The notes under the pieces are model-generated. The model made no database searches. It saw only the letters and a program-made list of their open reading frames with translations, and was not told the origin of the DNA. A stretch of 64,000 nt of DNA, from contig NC_069108.1 in the NCBI RefSeq assembly GCF_947172395.1, forward strand, positions 7,699,068 through 7,763,067. Reading direction: 5' to 3'. The stretch comes from Bicyclus anynana (taxonomy: Eukaryota; Arthropoda; Insecta; Lepidoptera; Nymphalidae). The position numbers and the translations under genes were made by a program. Of the stretch, positions 11,901-22,600 are shown in pieces (within the stretch, counting starts at the first letter, position 1; the number at the start of each line of letters is the position of its first letter).

Positions 11901-14900
11901 AACGGCCAACCCTAGTGGCCAAGTGCGGAGAAGGCCCAGGAAAAAAGAAGAAGAAGAATCCAACTCGATTTGGATATTAATAAAAATATGAATATTGTCT
12001 GTAATGCTGAGTTTGTGTGTTCAAAAAGTGTATAATCTATATACACACACATACAGGGTGTCCTGTAATTAATGGATAAAACGCAAATGGTACATGCACC
12101 AGATAATTATCTGAAATTCTAAAACTTTATTTGAATAGTCTTGAAAATATTGCTAGGGTGACCAAGTCATATTTTTGTTTGGATTTTTAAAATTTTTTAT
12201 TATTAGTCAAAGGAGATGGTCCATTTCAGGTCTCCACTCTTGTACTCCGTATCATTAAAATTTAAAAAATACAAGGATCTGAATTCTCAAAGAAGGTTAA
12301 ATTTGACACTCAGCAGCTGAATGATCCCCTACAACGTCTATGAATTCCACTGTTAGAGAATGTATCCACACAATTAATGAGCTTTTACTGTATCTAACAG
12401 TATGTAATCTTTGACCTACAGCATATCCTGTCAAGTGTCCATATGCTTGTCCCAGCTTGTGTTCGCCGATCACATATAGCTTGCTCTCAGTCTCCAAGCA
12501 TATTGTGCAAAACTGGAAGAGAAAGATTTTTATATTAAAATTCATACATACTAAATAAAATGTGAAAGTATGTCTGCCGGCCTGTTACCTTTTCACAGCT
12601 AAACCACTGCATCATCATTATCAACCCATATTCAGCTCACTGCTGGGCTCGAGTCTCCTCTCAGAATGAGAGGGGTTTGGCCCAATGCGGATGGGCAGAC
12701 TTCACACACGCAGAGAATTATGAAAATTCTCTGGTATGCAGGTTTCCTCACAACGTTTTTCCTTCACCGTTTGAGATGTGTAATATTTAATTTCTTAAAA
12801 TGCACAGAACTGAAAAGTTAGAGGTGCATGCCCCAGACCGGATTCGAACCTTCACCCTTCAAATCCAAGGCACATATCATTTCTACTGGGCTAACACAGC
12901 TAAAAAAATAAATTAAATATCATAGGTCTGAGACAGTGAAGGCAAACATAGTAAGGAAACCTGCATACCCGAGAAATGTCTTAATTCTGTAAAGTCAGTC
13001 AATCTGCATTGGGCCAGCGTGGTGGACTATTGGACTAACTCCTCTCATTCTGAGTGGAGACTCGTGCTCAACAGTGAGCCGAAAATGAGTTGGTAATAAT
13101 GATGATGAGACAGTAGACTTTGTAAAACAACTTAATATTAATAACTTATTTCACATCTAACAAACTATGCTATTTGTTTTACGACTCAGTTCCAAACAAA
13201 TTAACAAAAAAAGTAAGTTTTTCAAAAAAAACTGAGAATTGATTTCTGAACTCTTCAACATCTTGGTACTCTCAGCACAAGGGCCCAATAAATTCTCACT
13301 TAATTTATTCAGAAAATGCCTTAGTTAGTATCAAACTAGATAAAAGTTTCAATGACAAACCATGAACCCCTATATTTTGGTCACATTGACCTCTGTTGAG
13401 TCTCTCGTGGACCCTTGGGGGTTCACTTTGGAAAGCAATGCTATGTAGACTATATTTGATCTTTGGCTGGGGTTATCTATTTTTTTTTTATTCTTTACAA
13501 GTTAGCCCTTGACTACAATCTCACCTGTTGGTAAGTGATGATGCAATCTAAGATGAAAGCGGGCTAACTTGTTAGGAGGATGAAAATCCACACCCCTTTC
13601 GGTTTCTACACGACATCGTACCGAAATGCTAAATCGCTTGGCGGTACATCTTTGCCGGTATCTCTGGATTTACTAAACCGATTTTGAAAATTCTTTTACT
13701 ACTAGAAAGCCACGTTCTTTGTGAGTATCCTAGGCTATATTTTACCCTTGTAATCTCATGGAAACGGGAACTACGAGCGTATGTCCGAGTGCAGTCGGCT
13801 GATTATGAAAAACACTAGTTAATTAAATAAAGATTGAACGTATTAAATAATTGATTTACCTGCGTTAACGACGAACTAGCACACATTTTTATTAATTCAC
13901 CAAGGGTCTCAACTTACACTTTGAAATTGAAATTGGAACAACTACCTATATCTGCAGAGGTAGCCTTTTATAGACTACATCGTGAGAAAATATTATAATA
14001 AACTAATGACTCCAACTCACATACCTAAATACTTAATGATGATCATACACTTTTGGATACATAATACATTAAGCTGATTAGACACAAAATAAAATAAACA
14101 GAGTAATGAATTAAGCGTCCGTCAAAAAATCACAATTTACAAACGTCAAATGAAGTGATAATGACAGTGACAGTTTGGAGTAATGCACAGATCACTATAG
14201 ACTAGAGTAATGCACAGATTATTATAGTCCACAACTTTAGGCTTTTTACACAACAATATCACTACTCAAAAAGGTTCTTTTAGGCGACACTTTTCGTTTC
14301 GATTCACATACATTTTATTTTTAATAATAAGCTTTACGGCTCTGGGTTCTAGCCCTTTTGAGCCCGGATTCACATACAATTAATTAATTATCTTGGACTA
14401 ATTATAGAAGGACCTGCCTCGCAAGACGTTACCTCTCTGTCAATCAATCAACGATCTAACGCGTGTATACTTATATCGTATCGATGTTTCATTGTTGTAA
14501 TCGTTTTCGTCGACTGAAAAAACTCCCTAATCATTCCGGTTTGTGTAGTAAGTAGTTCAATGGCATGAAAAATGGTCAACAACTTCTAATTCACTAAAAG
14601 ATGACGTGACGTTCGATTTCAGTTTCACCTGATGGTAAGTGATGATGCAATCTAAGATTTTTTTTTTTATTGTTTACAAGTTAGCCCTTGACTACAATCT
14701 CACCTGATGGTAAGTGATGATGTAGTCTTAGATGGAAGCGGGCTAACTTGTAAGGAGGAGGATGAAAATCCACACCCCTTTCGGTTACGGCATCGTACCG
14801 GAACGCTAAATCGCTCGGCGGTACGTCTTTGCCGGTAGGGTGATAACTAGCCACGGCCGAAGCCTTCCACCAGCCAGACCTGGTCCAATTAAGAAAACCT

Positions 14901-15240
14901 CAATCAGCCCAGTCGGGAATCCAACCCAGGACCTCCTTCTTGTAAATCCACCGCACATACCACTGCGCCACGGAGGTCATCAAAAACATAATTATAATAA
15001 ATAATAAATTTGTAATAAAAACAATATCTAAAAGAAAAATAGATACTATTCTTCTAACGAACGAACAAACAGCAAAACATCGATCCATTAACTTAATATT
15101 CTGTGTACAGATTATATTATTCTTGTTAAATATTTTATTATTTATTTTTGTTAAATATTATCGATGACTGAGTTTACCTCGTACCCTTCAAAAAACGACA
15201 GACAATTTTGTTGCTGCATTTGGGTGCGATCCATTTCCAT
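7554..15240 (-). CDS. ZAD domain / 13-finger C2H2 transcription factor, five exons
   Basis: Five minus-strand exons join in frame: 15,240-15,178, 12,512-12,420, 10,831-10,697, 10,094-9,698 and 8,995-7,554. All introns are GT...AG, and the predicted protein is 709 residues. Residues about 22-97 form a ZAD (paired FCTIC and CLCPEC cysteines with a helical 'YERFRLKSLRARTVIQDLL' end), the insect-specific dimerisation domain of nuclear C2H2 proteins. An acidic linker follows, then 13 C2H2 fingers with TGEKP-type linkers in the second half. Such proteins bind DNA in the nucleus as dimers; target and role are unknown. The ATG at 15,240 was chosen because it sits just before the ZAD exon. An upstream in-frame ATG at 15,318 would add a hydrophobic stretch unexpected for this family. 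It is a diverged relative of the three genes right of 31.6 kb, with matching exon layout but no THAP exons seen. Confidence 0.88.
9072..9668. repeat. Composite of Helitron ends, SINE piece and dispersed repeat inside an intron
   Basis: The left end is CTAG (9,072-9,075) leading into 'GTTTCGCCCGCG', a minus-strand Helitron-type 3' end. About 9,121-9,300 is a SINE piece (family with 'GAGAGGTTAGGCCAATAGTC'). About 9,313-9,635 repeats 6,056-6,377. The right end '...CAGGTCG' CTAG before T is a plus-strand Helitron end. The whole composite lies in the intron between the linker and finger exons. Confidence 0.65.
9698..10094 (-). CDS. Acidic linker exon of the ZAD gene
   Basis: Acceptor ...TTAACAG|GTAACC at 10,095 and donor ATGG|GTAAGT at 9,697. 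The exon encodes 'VTLQHIKSIGRHTFKLKSDI' and then 'NHCDLYIDKSNEET', which aligns with 'ITIQHKELMNC' and 'DYCDLYIDHTDEEEQ' in the right-hand gene copies. This is the strongest evidence that the two loci share ancestry outside the zinc-binding domains. The rest is acidic and serine/threonine-rich with no known domain. Confidence 0.85.
10134..10290 (+). repeat. SINE fragment
   Basis: It matches the same SINE family as 12,609-12,903 ('ATATTCGGCTTACTGTTGAG' and 'ATTGGCAGATTTCACACATG') but lacks the tRNA-like end. It lies in an intron of the minus-strand ZAD gene. Confidence 0.75.
10325..10613. repeat. Tandem repeat, unit about 20 bp
   Basis: About thirteen degenerate copies of CTCTAGTAACTCCAAAAATC occur in the intron between the ZAD and linker exons. 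The array ends at a perfect hairpin. Confidence 0.9.
10583..10651. repeat. Perfect 31-bp-stem hairpin at the end of the tandem array
   Basis: Positions 10,583-10,613 are the exact reverse complement of 10,621-10,651, with a 7-nt loop. The left arm is the last one and a half repeat units and the right arm is an inverted copy of them. Confidence 0.95.
10697..10831 (-). CDS. ZAD second-half exon
   Basis: Acceptor TTTCAG|CTGTGC and donor AAAGTG|GTGAGT. It is 135 nt, phase 0 at both ends, and encodes 'LCEEECSNTCLCPEC' and the C-terminal helix of the ZAD. The size equals exon 4 of copy 1 at 32.5 kb (135 nt). Confidence 0.88.
10945..11045. repeat. GCTATA/ATCGCT short tandem repeat
   Basis: A degenerate hexamer array (GCTATAGCTAT, ATCGCTATTGCA and variants) is open in several frames and therefore yields spurious Ala/Ile or Ser/Asp-rich ORFs. 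It is not coding. Confidence 0.85.
11046..11548. other. Intronic, no recognised feature
   Basis: 'GGAACTTCGTTCCAA' occurs twice (about 11,083 and 11,266), and a 17-A run lies near 11,285. Nothing else is seen. Confidence 0.5.
11549..11955 (+). pseudogene. R1/I-type LINE, C-terminal fragment
   Basis: The frame encodes 'MELMTGHCSLNKHLSVLGI' then 'SPLCKACMEEEKTLIHDMLR', the cysteine-histidine zinc-binding tail that follows RNase H in I/R1-group LINEs (TGHxxLNxHL ... CxxCxxxEETxxHxLxxC). A GAAGAAGAAG tail ends it. It lies in an intron of the ZAD gene, opposite to its direction. The front of the element is missing. Confidence 0.8.
11956..12419. other. Intronic, no recognised gene
   Basis: It contains a short ACAGGGTGTCCTGTAATTAA segment of the kind that begins some dispersed insect repeats. 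No coding evidence is seen. Confidence 0.45.
12420..12512 (-). CDS. ZAD first-half exon
   Basis: Acceptor CTTCCAG|TTTTGC and donor GCT|GTAGGT. It is 93 nt, phase 0, and encodes 'FCTICLETESKLYVIGEHKL' and the segment up to the first ZAD intron. The right-hand copies also use a 93-nt exon here ('MCMICLDTDSKLSLMSEHKL'). Confidence 0.88.
12609..12903 (-). mobile_element. tRNA-derived SINE
   Basis: On the minus strand it starts with a tRNA-like head: an A box ('GTTAGCCCAGTAG') about 40 nt before a perfect B box (GGTTCGAATCC). A body ending in AATGATGATG follows. The body ('GAGTCTCCTCTCAGAATGAG', 'TTCACACACGCAGAGAATTA') recurs at 9,121, 10,134 and 12,955, so this is a multi-copy lepidopteran family with an RTE-like tail. 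Confidence 0.85.
12955..13112 (+). mobile_element. SINE fragment, opposite orientation
   Basis: The same family body as the neighbouring element, inverted, ends in AATAATGATGATGA. The tRNA-like head is missing. Confidence 0.8.
13113..13473. other. Intronic, nothing recognised
   Basis: No open frame or known repeat. Confidence 0.5.
13474..13700 (-). repeat. Fragment of a second SINE family
   Basis: It shares 'CAAGTTAGCCCTTGACTACA', 'GATGGAAGCGGGC'-like and 'CGGTACGTCTTTGCCGGTA'-like segments with 14,652-14,980 but has no tRNA-like end. Confidence 0.75.
13701..14651. other. Intronic, no gene
   Basis: A short direct duplication 'AGAGTAATGCACAGAT' lies near 14,195-14,220. About 14,440-14,530 resembles the inverted 19,060-19,220. 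Nothing coding is seen. Confidence 0.45.
14652..14980 (-). mobile_element. tRNA-derived SINE, second family
   Basis: On the minus strand it begins 'TGACCTCCGTGGCGCAGTGG' (A-box-like) and has a B-box-like GGTTGGATTCC with one mismatch. The body ends in an A-rich tail near 14,660. It is the full-length partner of the fragment at 13,474. Confidence 0.82.
15178..15240 (-). CDS. Initiator exon of the ZAD gene
   Basis: A 63-nt exon ends GAG|GTAAAC in phase 0 and encodes 21 residues with no known domain. The exact start is uncertain because the frame stays open to an ATG at 15,318. Confidence 0.6.
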
Positions 15241-15719
15241 TTCTAATTCCTCTATGTTAAATATATAGAGTTTGCACAAAAACAATACAAACGACATAAA
15301 AAGAACCCAAGCAGACATGAGTCACAAACCATTATGAAAAATAAAGATATTGAGTTTTATGGGTATTAAATGTGCATTTATAAAATTAAATTATAACTTT
15401 AATTATTTTATAAATGTCGTATTTTCATATCAAAAGAAGAAAGAAGTTGTAATTAAAACGATGATTTCTTTTATTTTAATGTGAACTGTGATATTTTTTT
15501 TGATTTTGTATTAATAAGTGAAAGAAGATTTGACATTTGACAGTTCACACTTCACAGCACAGAACACTACTTTATTTGCTGTCTATGACTAATGAATCGT
15601 TAAGTAATGATTCGTTAACTAAATCCAGTCTGTCGTGCGTATTTTCTTCCCTTGTAATTTTTGTTATTTCGTTTCGTTGTTATTGTTAATTATAGTTTAT
15701 TTGTTGTTTGTTTACTGTT
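15241..15719. other. Upstream region of the minus-strand ZAD gene
   Basis: AT-rich. It should hold the promoter and 5' untranslated region of the ZAD gene. I see no TATA box placed well enough to call and no THAP exon. Confidence 0.4.
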
Positions 15720-16165
15720 TTTACCCGACTGCAAGAAGGGTTATGTTTTTCGCGCGTATCTTGTATGTATGTATGTAATATTCTTTATTACCTCATATCT
15801 TCCAAACCGTTGAACGGATTTACGTAATTCAGATAACGTTAGATTTGTTTTAATAACCCAAGTGTTCTTAGATAGGTGAAATTAGAAAAAAAAAACCAAC
15901 AAGACGACTGTGAGACGCTATAGAATCGGGGTGAAGTTTTTTTTTGTGAATATTGCAACATGAGAATCAAATTCAAGGGATTTTTGTGAGAATTTCAAAA
16001 TAGTATATCATGGCCATGTTAAAAAACCTACAATTAGGTAAACGTTATTTATTAATTCTAATATTAATTAAGTCTATACATAATACGCGAGGCGGACGAC
16101 TATAAGGTGCGAGGTTTATGAAGTGTAGTTATAAAACACCTAAAATAGACTAAAAGAAAATATAT
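15720..16165. repeat. Dispersed repeat, inverted partner at 24,350-24,765
   Basis: Landmarks are 'ATTACCTCATATCTTCCAAA', 'GACGACTGTGAGACGC' and 'CGCGAGGCGGACGACTATAA'. All appear in reverse order and orientation at 24,350-24,765. The two copies bracket importin-7. Confidence 0.75.
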
Positions 16166-16359
16166 TGATTATAAAAATCGGACAAGTGCGAGTCGGATTC
16201 GGCCACCGAGGGTTGCGTAGATTTTTTGAATATTTACTTAATTTCGGTTGGACTTAGGTATACATTATCGTACTTTGTAACAAACGTAACCAATAAATCC
16301 GAAATTCACCATCTATCGTAACTAAAAAGTGTGAAATAAATAAATTAATTTAACAAATA

Positions 16360-16545
16360 TAAAAACCCGGCATAAATGATATAAAAATTGATCAAACTAA
16401 AGTCGGGACCTAATAAAAAATGTAGACGAAAATCATTCTATTCAATATAATAGGTCCCGACTGTTTTCTAATTGTTTTCTACACTTCTGGACTGAGCTTT
16501 TTTTTCTTTACAGTTTTTTTATCATTTATGCAGTCGGGTTTTTTA
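16360..16545. mobile_element. Small inverted-repeat element (MITE-like)
   Basis: Outer arms AAAACCCGGCATAAATGAT and ATCATTTATGCAGTCGGGTTTT are near-inverted copies, and an inner pair AGTCGGGACCTA/TAGGTCCCGACT is perfect. It has no coding capacity. Confidence 0.65.
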
Positions 16546-17392
16546 TCAGTTTAATTAATTAATTTTATTTCGTTTAGTACGAAAATTAGTGAACCGGAGC
16601 CTGGTACTAGCCGGAGCAGTTATTCCGCGTTGCTATTGTTTCCGTCACCAAAAAAGAAACGTACGAATCAATCACCCTTATCGTCCTCCGAGAAAACCGT
16701 TTTGATTAATGTGTTTAAATATGTCGAGGAAACCTTATGCTTGCTTCTACATAATAAAGAAACAAAACTATAAGAGTTCTTTATTGCCTACGGAACCCTT
16801 AATATAAGTGAAGCATTATCTGTTTGATAAATAACAGGATATATTATATAGGAATATAGAATTAAAAAAATATTTGTTTATCACAGGAAGTTTTATTTCA
16901 TGATAATATTCGTAAATAATGATAAAATGTTGAGCACCAGTGAGTCAGCTGTTTTTGTTTGTTTACATAGTTTAAAATACCTACTCAATTTGACTATAGT
17001 GGAGTAATGGGAGTAATCATAGAATAGATACTCGTATTAACCACAAACATCAAATGAAGGTTATTATCCATAGGAATAGGACGTTATAGAACGGACATGG
17101 AAGAATAATACGTGAACGAATGAGATGTAAAAATACGAATTCCTAAAAGAGTGACAGAGCTCGATGAAAGTTTATGGTCATATCTGAATCTCACTTAATA
17201 AAATTTTTTCTTCTCCGTTCAGCATTGGGGCAGACGACTCACGAACTTTGTGGCAGTAAGGTTTTTGTGGAAGGACATCGGACTTTTTATAGTAAAAATT
17301 GTGTTCTTTTGTTCTTTGTTCATAATTTAAATGTGCTAATTAATTTATAAGCCATAGTATATGGAAATGTGAACGGTTCTCATTTCGGTTCA
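16546..17392. other. Intergenic, no recognised gene
   Basis: AT-rich with no open frame of note. Confidence 0.5.
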
Positions 17393-17463
17393 CAAAATAA
17401 TTGAGTATTTACGTATGAAAGGTTCACAGTGAACCTTTCATACGTAAATACTCAATTATTTTG
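17393..17463. repeat. Perfect 71-bp palindrome
   Basis: It is centred on 17,428, with every base of 17,393-17,427 complementary to 17,429-17,463. The single central base is A, in GGTTCAC-A-GTGAACC. Confidence 0.97.
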
Positions 17464-17502
17464 AACTTATTATTATCATGAAAGACGATACACAAGTTAA
17501 GT

Positions 17503-18333
17503 TTTTTTGGAGTTTACTCCTTAAGAATCGATTTTTTATATATAAGGCGCCCGGTATGAGAAAAATCCGAGGGGTAAAACCAACTGAACTAACGAAAAAG
17601 TGTCACGTTTTTGGTGCGCACCTTTAGTGCGCAACTTTCTAATTTAGCTGTGAGTGTATTGAGACGTACATAGGGTATGCTGTATAGGCGACTATACCTA
17701 TATACTATATGTTATTGGGCTTGTTTGTTTAATGATTATATCATTGTAAGAGTAAAATATATAATGTGAAGTATATTATAAAGTCTATTAGTTATTTTAC
17801 AATTCTATACATTTAGTCTTCTTTAACATAAGTATTACTAAAGCCCTACTCGATGTGCACTGTTTACCCACAAAAAAAAAGTGTGTATGTTAAAAAAAAC
17901 AAAAAGTTAGCTCGAAGCACGTCTCAATACTCGCGCCTTATAAGTGAAAGGTGCGCAACCGAGGTGCAGCAGGCCGCGGCGTGCGCACCCGCCTACAGCG
18001 TGCACATGGGTGCGATGTGCAAGTTGTTGGCGGCACAGCGCACGGTGAAAGGTGCGCAGAATAGGTTGCGCACAAAAAACGTAACGCATGTCATTTCATA
18101 ACTTATTGGAGTTTACTCCTTAACAATCGATTTTTCATTTATACCCCTCGGTACGTTTTTTGTGCGCAACCTATTCTGCGCACCTTTCACTGTACGTAGC
18201 CGCCATAGCGTGCACATGCCTAGCGCGTCCGCACGCACGTGCACGCTGTTGGCGGGCGCGCACGCAGCGCTGCACCTCGGTTGCGCACCTTTCACTTTTC
18301 AGGCGTTGCTATTGAAAAGAGTAAACTCCATTC
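17503..18333. mobile_element. GC-rich fold-back element
   Basis: Arms at about 17,945-18,086 and 18,151-18,297 are inverted copies. They share GTGAAAGGTGCGCAACCGAG at the outer ends and TGCGCAGAATAGGTTGCGCA at the inner ends. They are strikingly CpG-rich in an AT-rich neighbourhood. 'GGAGTTTACTCCTTAA.AATC' occurs at both 17,508 and 18,107, and its inverse 'GAGTAAACTCC' at 18,322, so a nested or duplicated MITE is likely. Short open frames in both directions are by-products of the GC content. Confidence 0.75.
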
Positions 18334-19601
18334 GTGCGTCGGAGCTGACATACTTTTTTTTAATTAGGATTTGAATGACAATGAAAATATCCAGAAATAA
18401 CAAAAGAAAATAGTCTTCATAAAATAATTAAATTTTGCGTGATTCATTACCGAAATTAACGTAAGATAAGTTTTACGCACCTTTTTATTCTTAATTAGAC
18501 GTCGTATTTTAGTTTTTGAATCAATGCCAGAGAGCGTATTTACAATTAAGTAAACTAATTAGTAATTTGATAGTAGGTAATTATCATATTAACTAAGGAC
18601 TAATTATCATACCAATTACATAACAACGCAGGAAGTGTTTTTGTTTACTTTTTAATCCGAACTAATTAACTGATTTATTGTTTATCAAATAAATTAATAT
18701 TAATTAAAAGGATAATTATAATTAAATTTAAATTTAAACTAAATAAAATATTATAAGAAATACACACGATCTAATTGTTCACCCGCAAGGTGCCCAACAC
18801 GCTGACACTATCTGCCACCCCTCTGGATAACAACGCATAACCTTTGGGCCAATTAAGCGCCAGCTCTTGGGTCACCTGACGTATGGATCAATTTGTCAGA
18901 CGTGGAGTTTGAAAAAAAAAATGTATCTGATGACCATGGGCCTAAAGTCTCAAAGGCAAGCGCCGCAAATACATAGTCATTAGATATCACCGAGTATTTA
19001 CGACGGCGTATGTTTTGTAGATAGATAGATAAGAGCGACCTAGAAGCCCGTTTTTTACACCATTCAACTACACAAAAAGGTATCTTTATGGAGCTCTTAA
19101 CCTACGAAAACGATTATAAGTTATAACTATCAAACATCGATACCTACTCTAGAGACAGTTCTTATAATTGCATTAGATCGTTGATCATATACTTTGACAG
19201 AAAAGTAACAATAGCGATCCTATACAATAATTGGTCTGAGAGTACAGAGATCCATAGACAAAAATCATTCTGTCAACAATCTAATCTGTGATGTGGGCTC
19301 AAAAAGACTGGGTGCCACTAACGGCTAAATAAATACTAGAGCTCAGAGCTAGCAATTATTAAAAAAAAGATAGTTACTTCATTAATTTTTAATTTTTTGT
19401 AAAATTAAATCTAAAAAATAACCTATACTCATTACTGAATGTTTTTTAAATACAAACTTTAAATTGTAAAAAACACGACAGAAATCCGAAAAGGTTATTA
19501 GTTTAAGTACCAGCTTTCTATCAGTTTTCCACGCCCATTGAACGACTCGGAACTCAGAAGCGGCGTGGTCTCATGAAAAATTATTACTTCATTTCGGAAA
19601 A
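18334..19601. other. Intergenic, importin-7 upstream region
   Basis: No gene is seen. About 19,060-19,220 resembles inverted 14,440-14,530. The 100 bases before 19,602 are GC-richer and should contain the importin-7 5' untranslated region. Confidence 0.45.
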
Positions 19602-22600
19602 ATGGATACCAGGGAGCTGACGGAAGTGTTGCGTGCTACAATCGACCCTAATCAGAGACAACAAGCAGAAGAGCAGCTCGATCGGATACACAAGATAATC
19701 GGATTTGCACCCTCACTGCTCCAAGTGGTCATGCTAAATGACGTTCCGCTGCCAGTGCGACAGGCTGGGGTAGTCTATTTGAAAAATCTGGTGACATCAG
19801 GATGGCACGAGAAGGACCACGAGGATGGAGAGCCCATTCCGTTCAGCATTCATGAACAAGACCGAGCAATGGTTCGAGACGTCATGGTGGACGCGGTTGT
19901 CGAAGCCCCGGACATGATTAGGGTGCAGCTATGTGTCTGTCTCAAGACTATGATCAAACATGACTTCCCGTCTCGTTGGCCACAGATTGTTGATAAAATT
20001 CACATTTTCCTGCAAAACCCTGAGCCGAATAGTTGGATGGGGGCTCTGTTATGCCTTTATCAGTTGATAAAAAACCACGAGTACCACGGAACAGAGAAGA
20101 GGTTGCCGCTAATAGAAGCTATGAACTTGTTACTGCCTATGCTCTATAATCTCATAGTGAATCTGCAGGCCGATCTATCCATGGCATCTATGCTTCTGCA
20201 GAAACAGATACTCAAATGTTTTTATAGTTTGATAAAGTATATTTTGCCTCTGAGTTTGATCACCAAAGAGGTTTTTACAAAGTGGATGGAGGTGTTGAGG
20301 TCAGTCCTAGAGCAGGCGGTGCCGGAGCACACTCTGCAAGTGGAGGAGAGTGAGCGTGTGGAGTTGCCTTGGTGGAAATGCAAGAAATGGGCGATCCACA
20401 CACTGTACAGACTGTTTGAAAGGTACGGGAGCCCTGTGAATGCCTCTGAAGAGTACATAGAGTTCTCCGAGTGGTATTTAACAACGTTCACTGGAGGGAT
20501 CCTGGATGTATTGCTGCAGATACTGGATCAGTACAGACGAAAAGTATATGTATCACCGAGAGTGCTGCAACAAAGTATAAGTTACATAGATCAGTGTGTT
20601 AGCCACGCTCACTCCTGGAAATTGTTAAAACCGCACATGTTTGGTGTCATACAAGATGTAATCTTTCCACTCATGTCGCATTCAGCGTCTGACAGTGAAT
20701 TATGGCTTAATGATCCACATGAGTTTATTCGTTTAAAATTTGATATCTTCGAAGACTTTATCTCACCTGTCAATGCAGCGGAATCACTTCTCATGTCATG
20801 CTGCAAAAAACGAAAGGGTATGTTGGAGAGAACGATGCAACTATGCATGCACGTGCTTACTGGTCAAGGTGGGGAATATACTCCAAATCAGAAGGATGGT
20901 GCCTTGCACATAGTGGGCACGTTGAACGATATTCTGATGAAGAAAATGTTTTACAAACAGGAAATAGACTCATTGCTTAGTCAGTATGTTTTCCCTGAAT
21001 TTCACAGTCAATTGGGTTACATGCGAGCTAGGGCTTGTTGGGTTCTTCACCGTTTTGCTGATGTTCACTTCAAAAGTGAACCACTACTGGTTGATGTCGT
21101 ACGGCTCACAGTAAACGCCCTGCTGCATGATTCAGAACTACCTGTGAAAGTGGAAGCAGCTATTGCACTCCAAATGCTTGTTTCATCTCAGGAAAAAGTA
21201 TATATATTGTTAGAACCACAAGTTGCAGCAGTCACATTTGAACTTCTTCAAATCATACGTGAAACTGAGAATGATAATATTGCAAATGTGCTACAAAAGA
21301 TTGTGCCGCTGTACACTGAAAAACTCACACCCATGGCGTGCGAGATCATGGACCATCTAGCTACGACCTTCAGTAAAGTCATAGAAGCTGATTCTGATAA
21401 CGACATGGCAATGACGGCTATGAGTCTTCTAAATACTATGCAAACTTTACTTAACGTTATGGAGGACTCTCCTGAAATAATGGTGCAATTAGAAAAAATA
21501 GCCTTACGCGTTGTTGGACATATTCTGCATCACACTATCATAGAGTATTATGAAGAAGCTATGTCACTGATCTGTATTTTAACCTCAAAGACAATATCAG
21601 AAGACATGTGGAAAGCTTTTGAGATGTTGTATCAGGTATTTGAAAAGGAAGGCTCCGATTACTTCACAGATATGATGCCAGCCTTACACAACTATATAAC
21701 AGTTGACACTAATGCCTTTTTGTCAAATGAGAATCATGTACTGGCTATGTTCAACATGGCAAAAGGAGCCTTAACCTGTACAGAGGAAGATCAAGATGAA
21801 GTTTATGCTGCTAAACTTCTCGAAGTGATAGTCCTGCAATGTTCTGGTAAAATTGACAACTGCTTATATTCATTTGTTGAGCTTGTCCTTGGCAGGCTCA
21901 CGAGAAAAGTCACTACTACAGAACTTAAAGCTATGCTGCTTCAGGTGTTGATAGCCATTGTTTACTGCAATCCACACCTACTCTTCACAATTCTAAACAG
22001 CCTTCAAGAGTCTTTCCCTAATGCGTCTATAACTCAACACTTTATTGAACAGTGGATACATGACGCTGACATCTTTATGGGATTACATGATAGAAAGTTG
22101 TGTGTGCTTGGCCTCTGTACTCTCCTTGAAATGGGTCCACAAAGACCGAACCTTGAGAAAGTTTTGCCAAAAATTATTCCCTTTTGTTTGGTATTGTTCG
22201 ATGGATTGGTACATGCATACGAAGCTAAGGCTGAAGCAGACCATGATACATCGTCATCAGAAGAAGATGATGACGATGGCGAAGAGGTTCTTTCGAGTGA
22301 TGACGATGATGTCGATCAAATGAGCAGCGATTACCTTGAACATCTTGCGAAGACGACTACGAAAACCGTGACTCAGCATGGTAATAATGTAACTGCTAAA
22401 ATTGAAGACGACGATGCTGATGACGATGATGATGATGATTACGATGAGCACGAACCAGACATACTCGCCATTGAGTGTTACACCACCCCTCTAGACGAAT
22501 CGAGCTGCAATGGCGTTGAATACATTAAGTTCAAAAATACATTATCAAATTTGTCAGTCAGTGAGCCAACATTGTACCATGCACTAACAAGTGGGTTGAC

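Noticed and set aside
17853..18374. Short open frames on both strands in GC-rich DNA
   Set aside because: They lie in the arms of a fold-back element and mirror each other.
20222..22451. Several smaller frames inside importin-7
   Set aside because: Alternate-frame shadows of a 1,048-codon gene with clear family identity.
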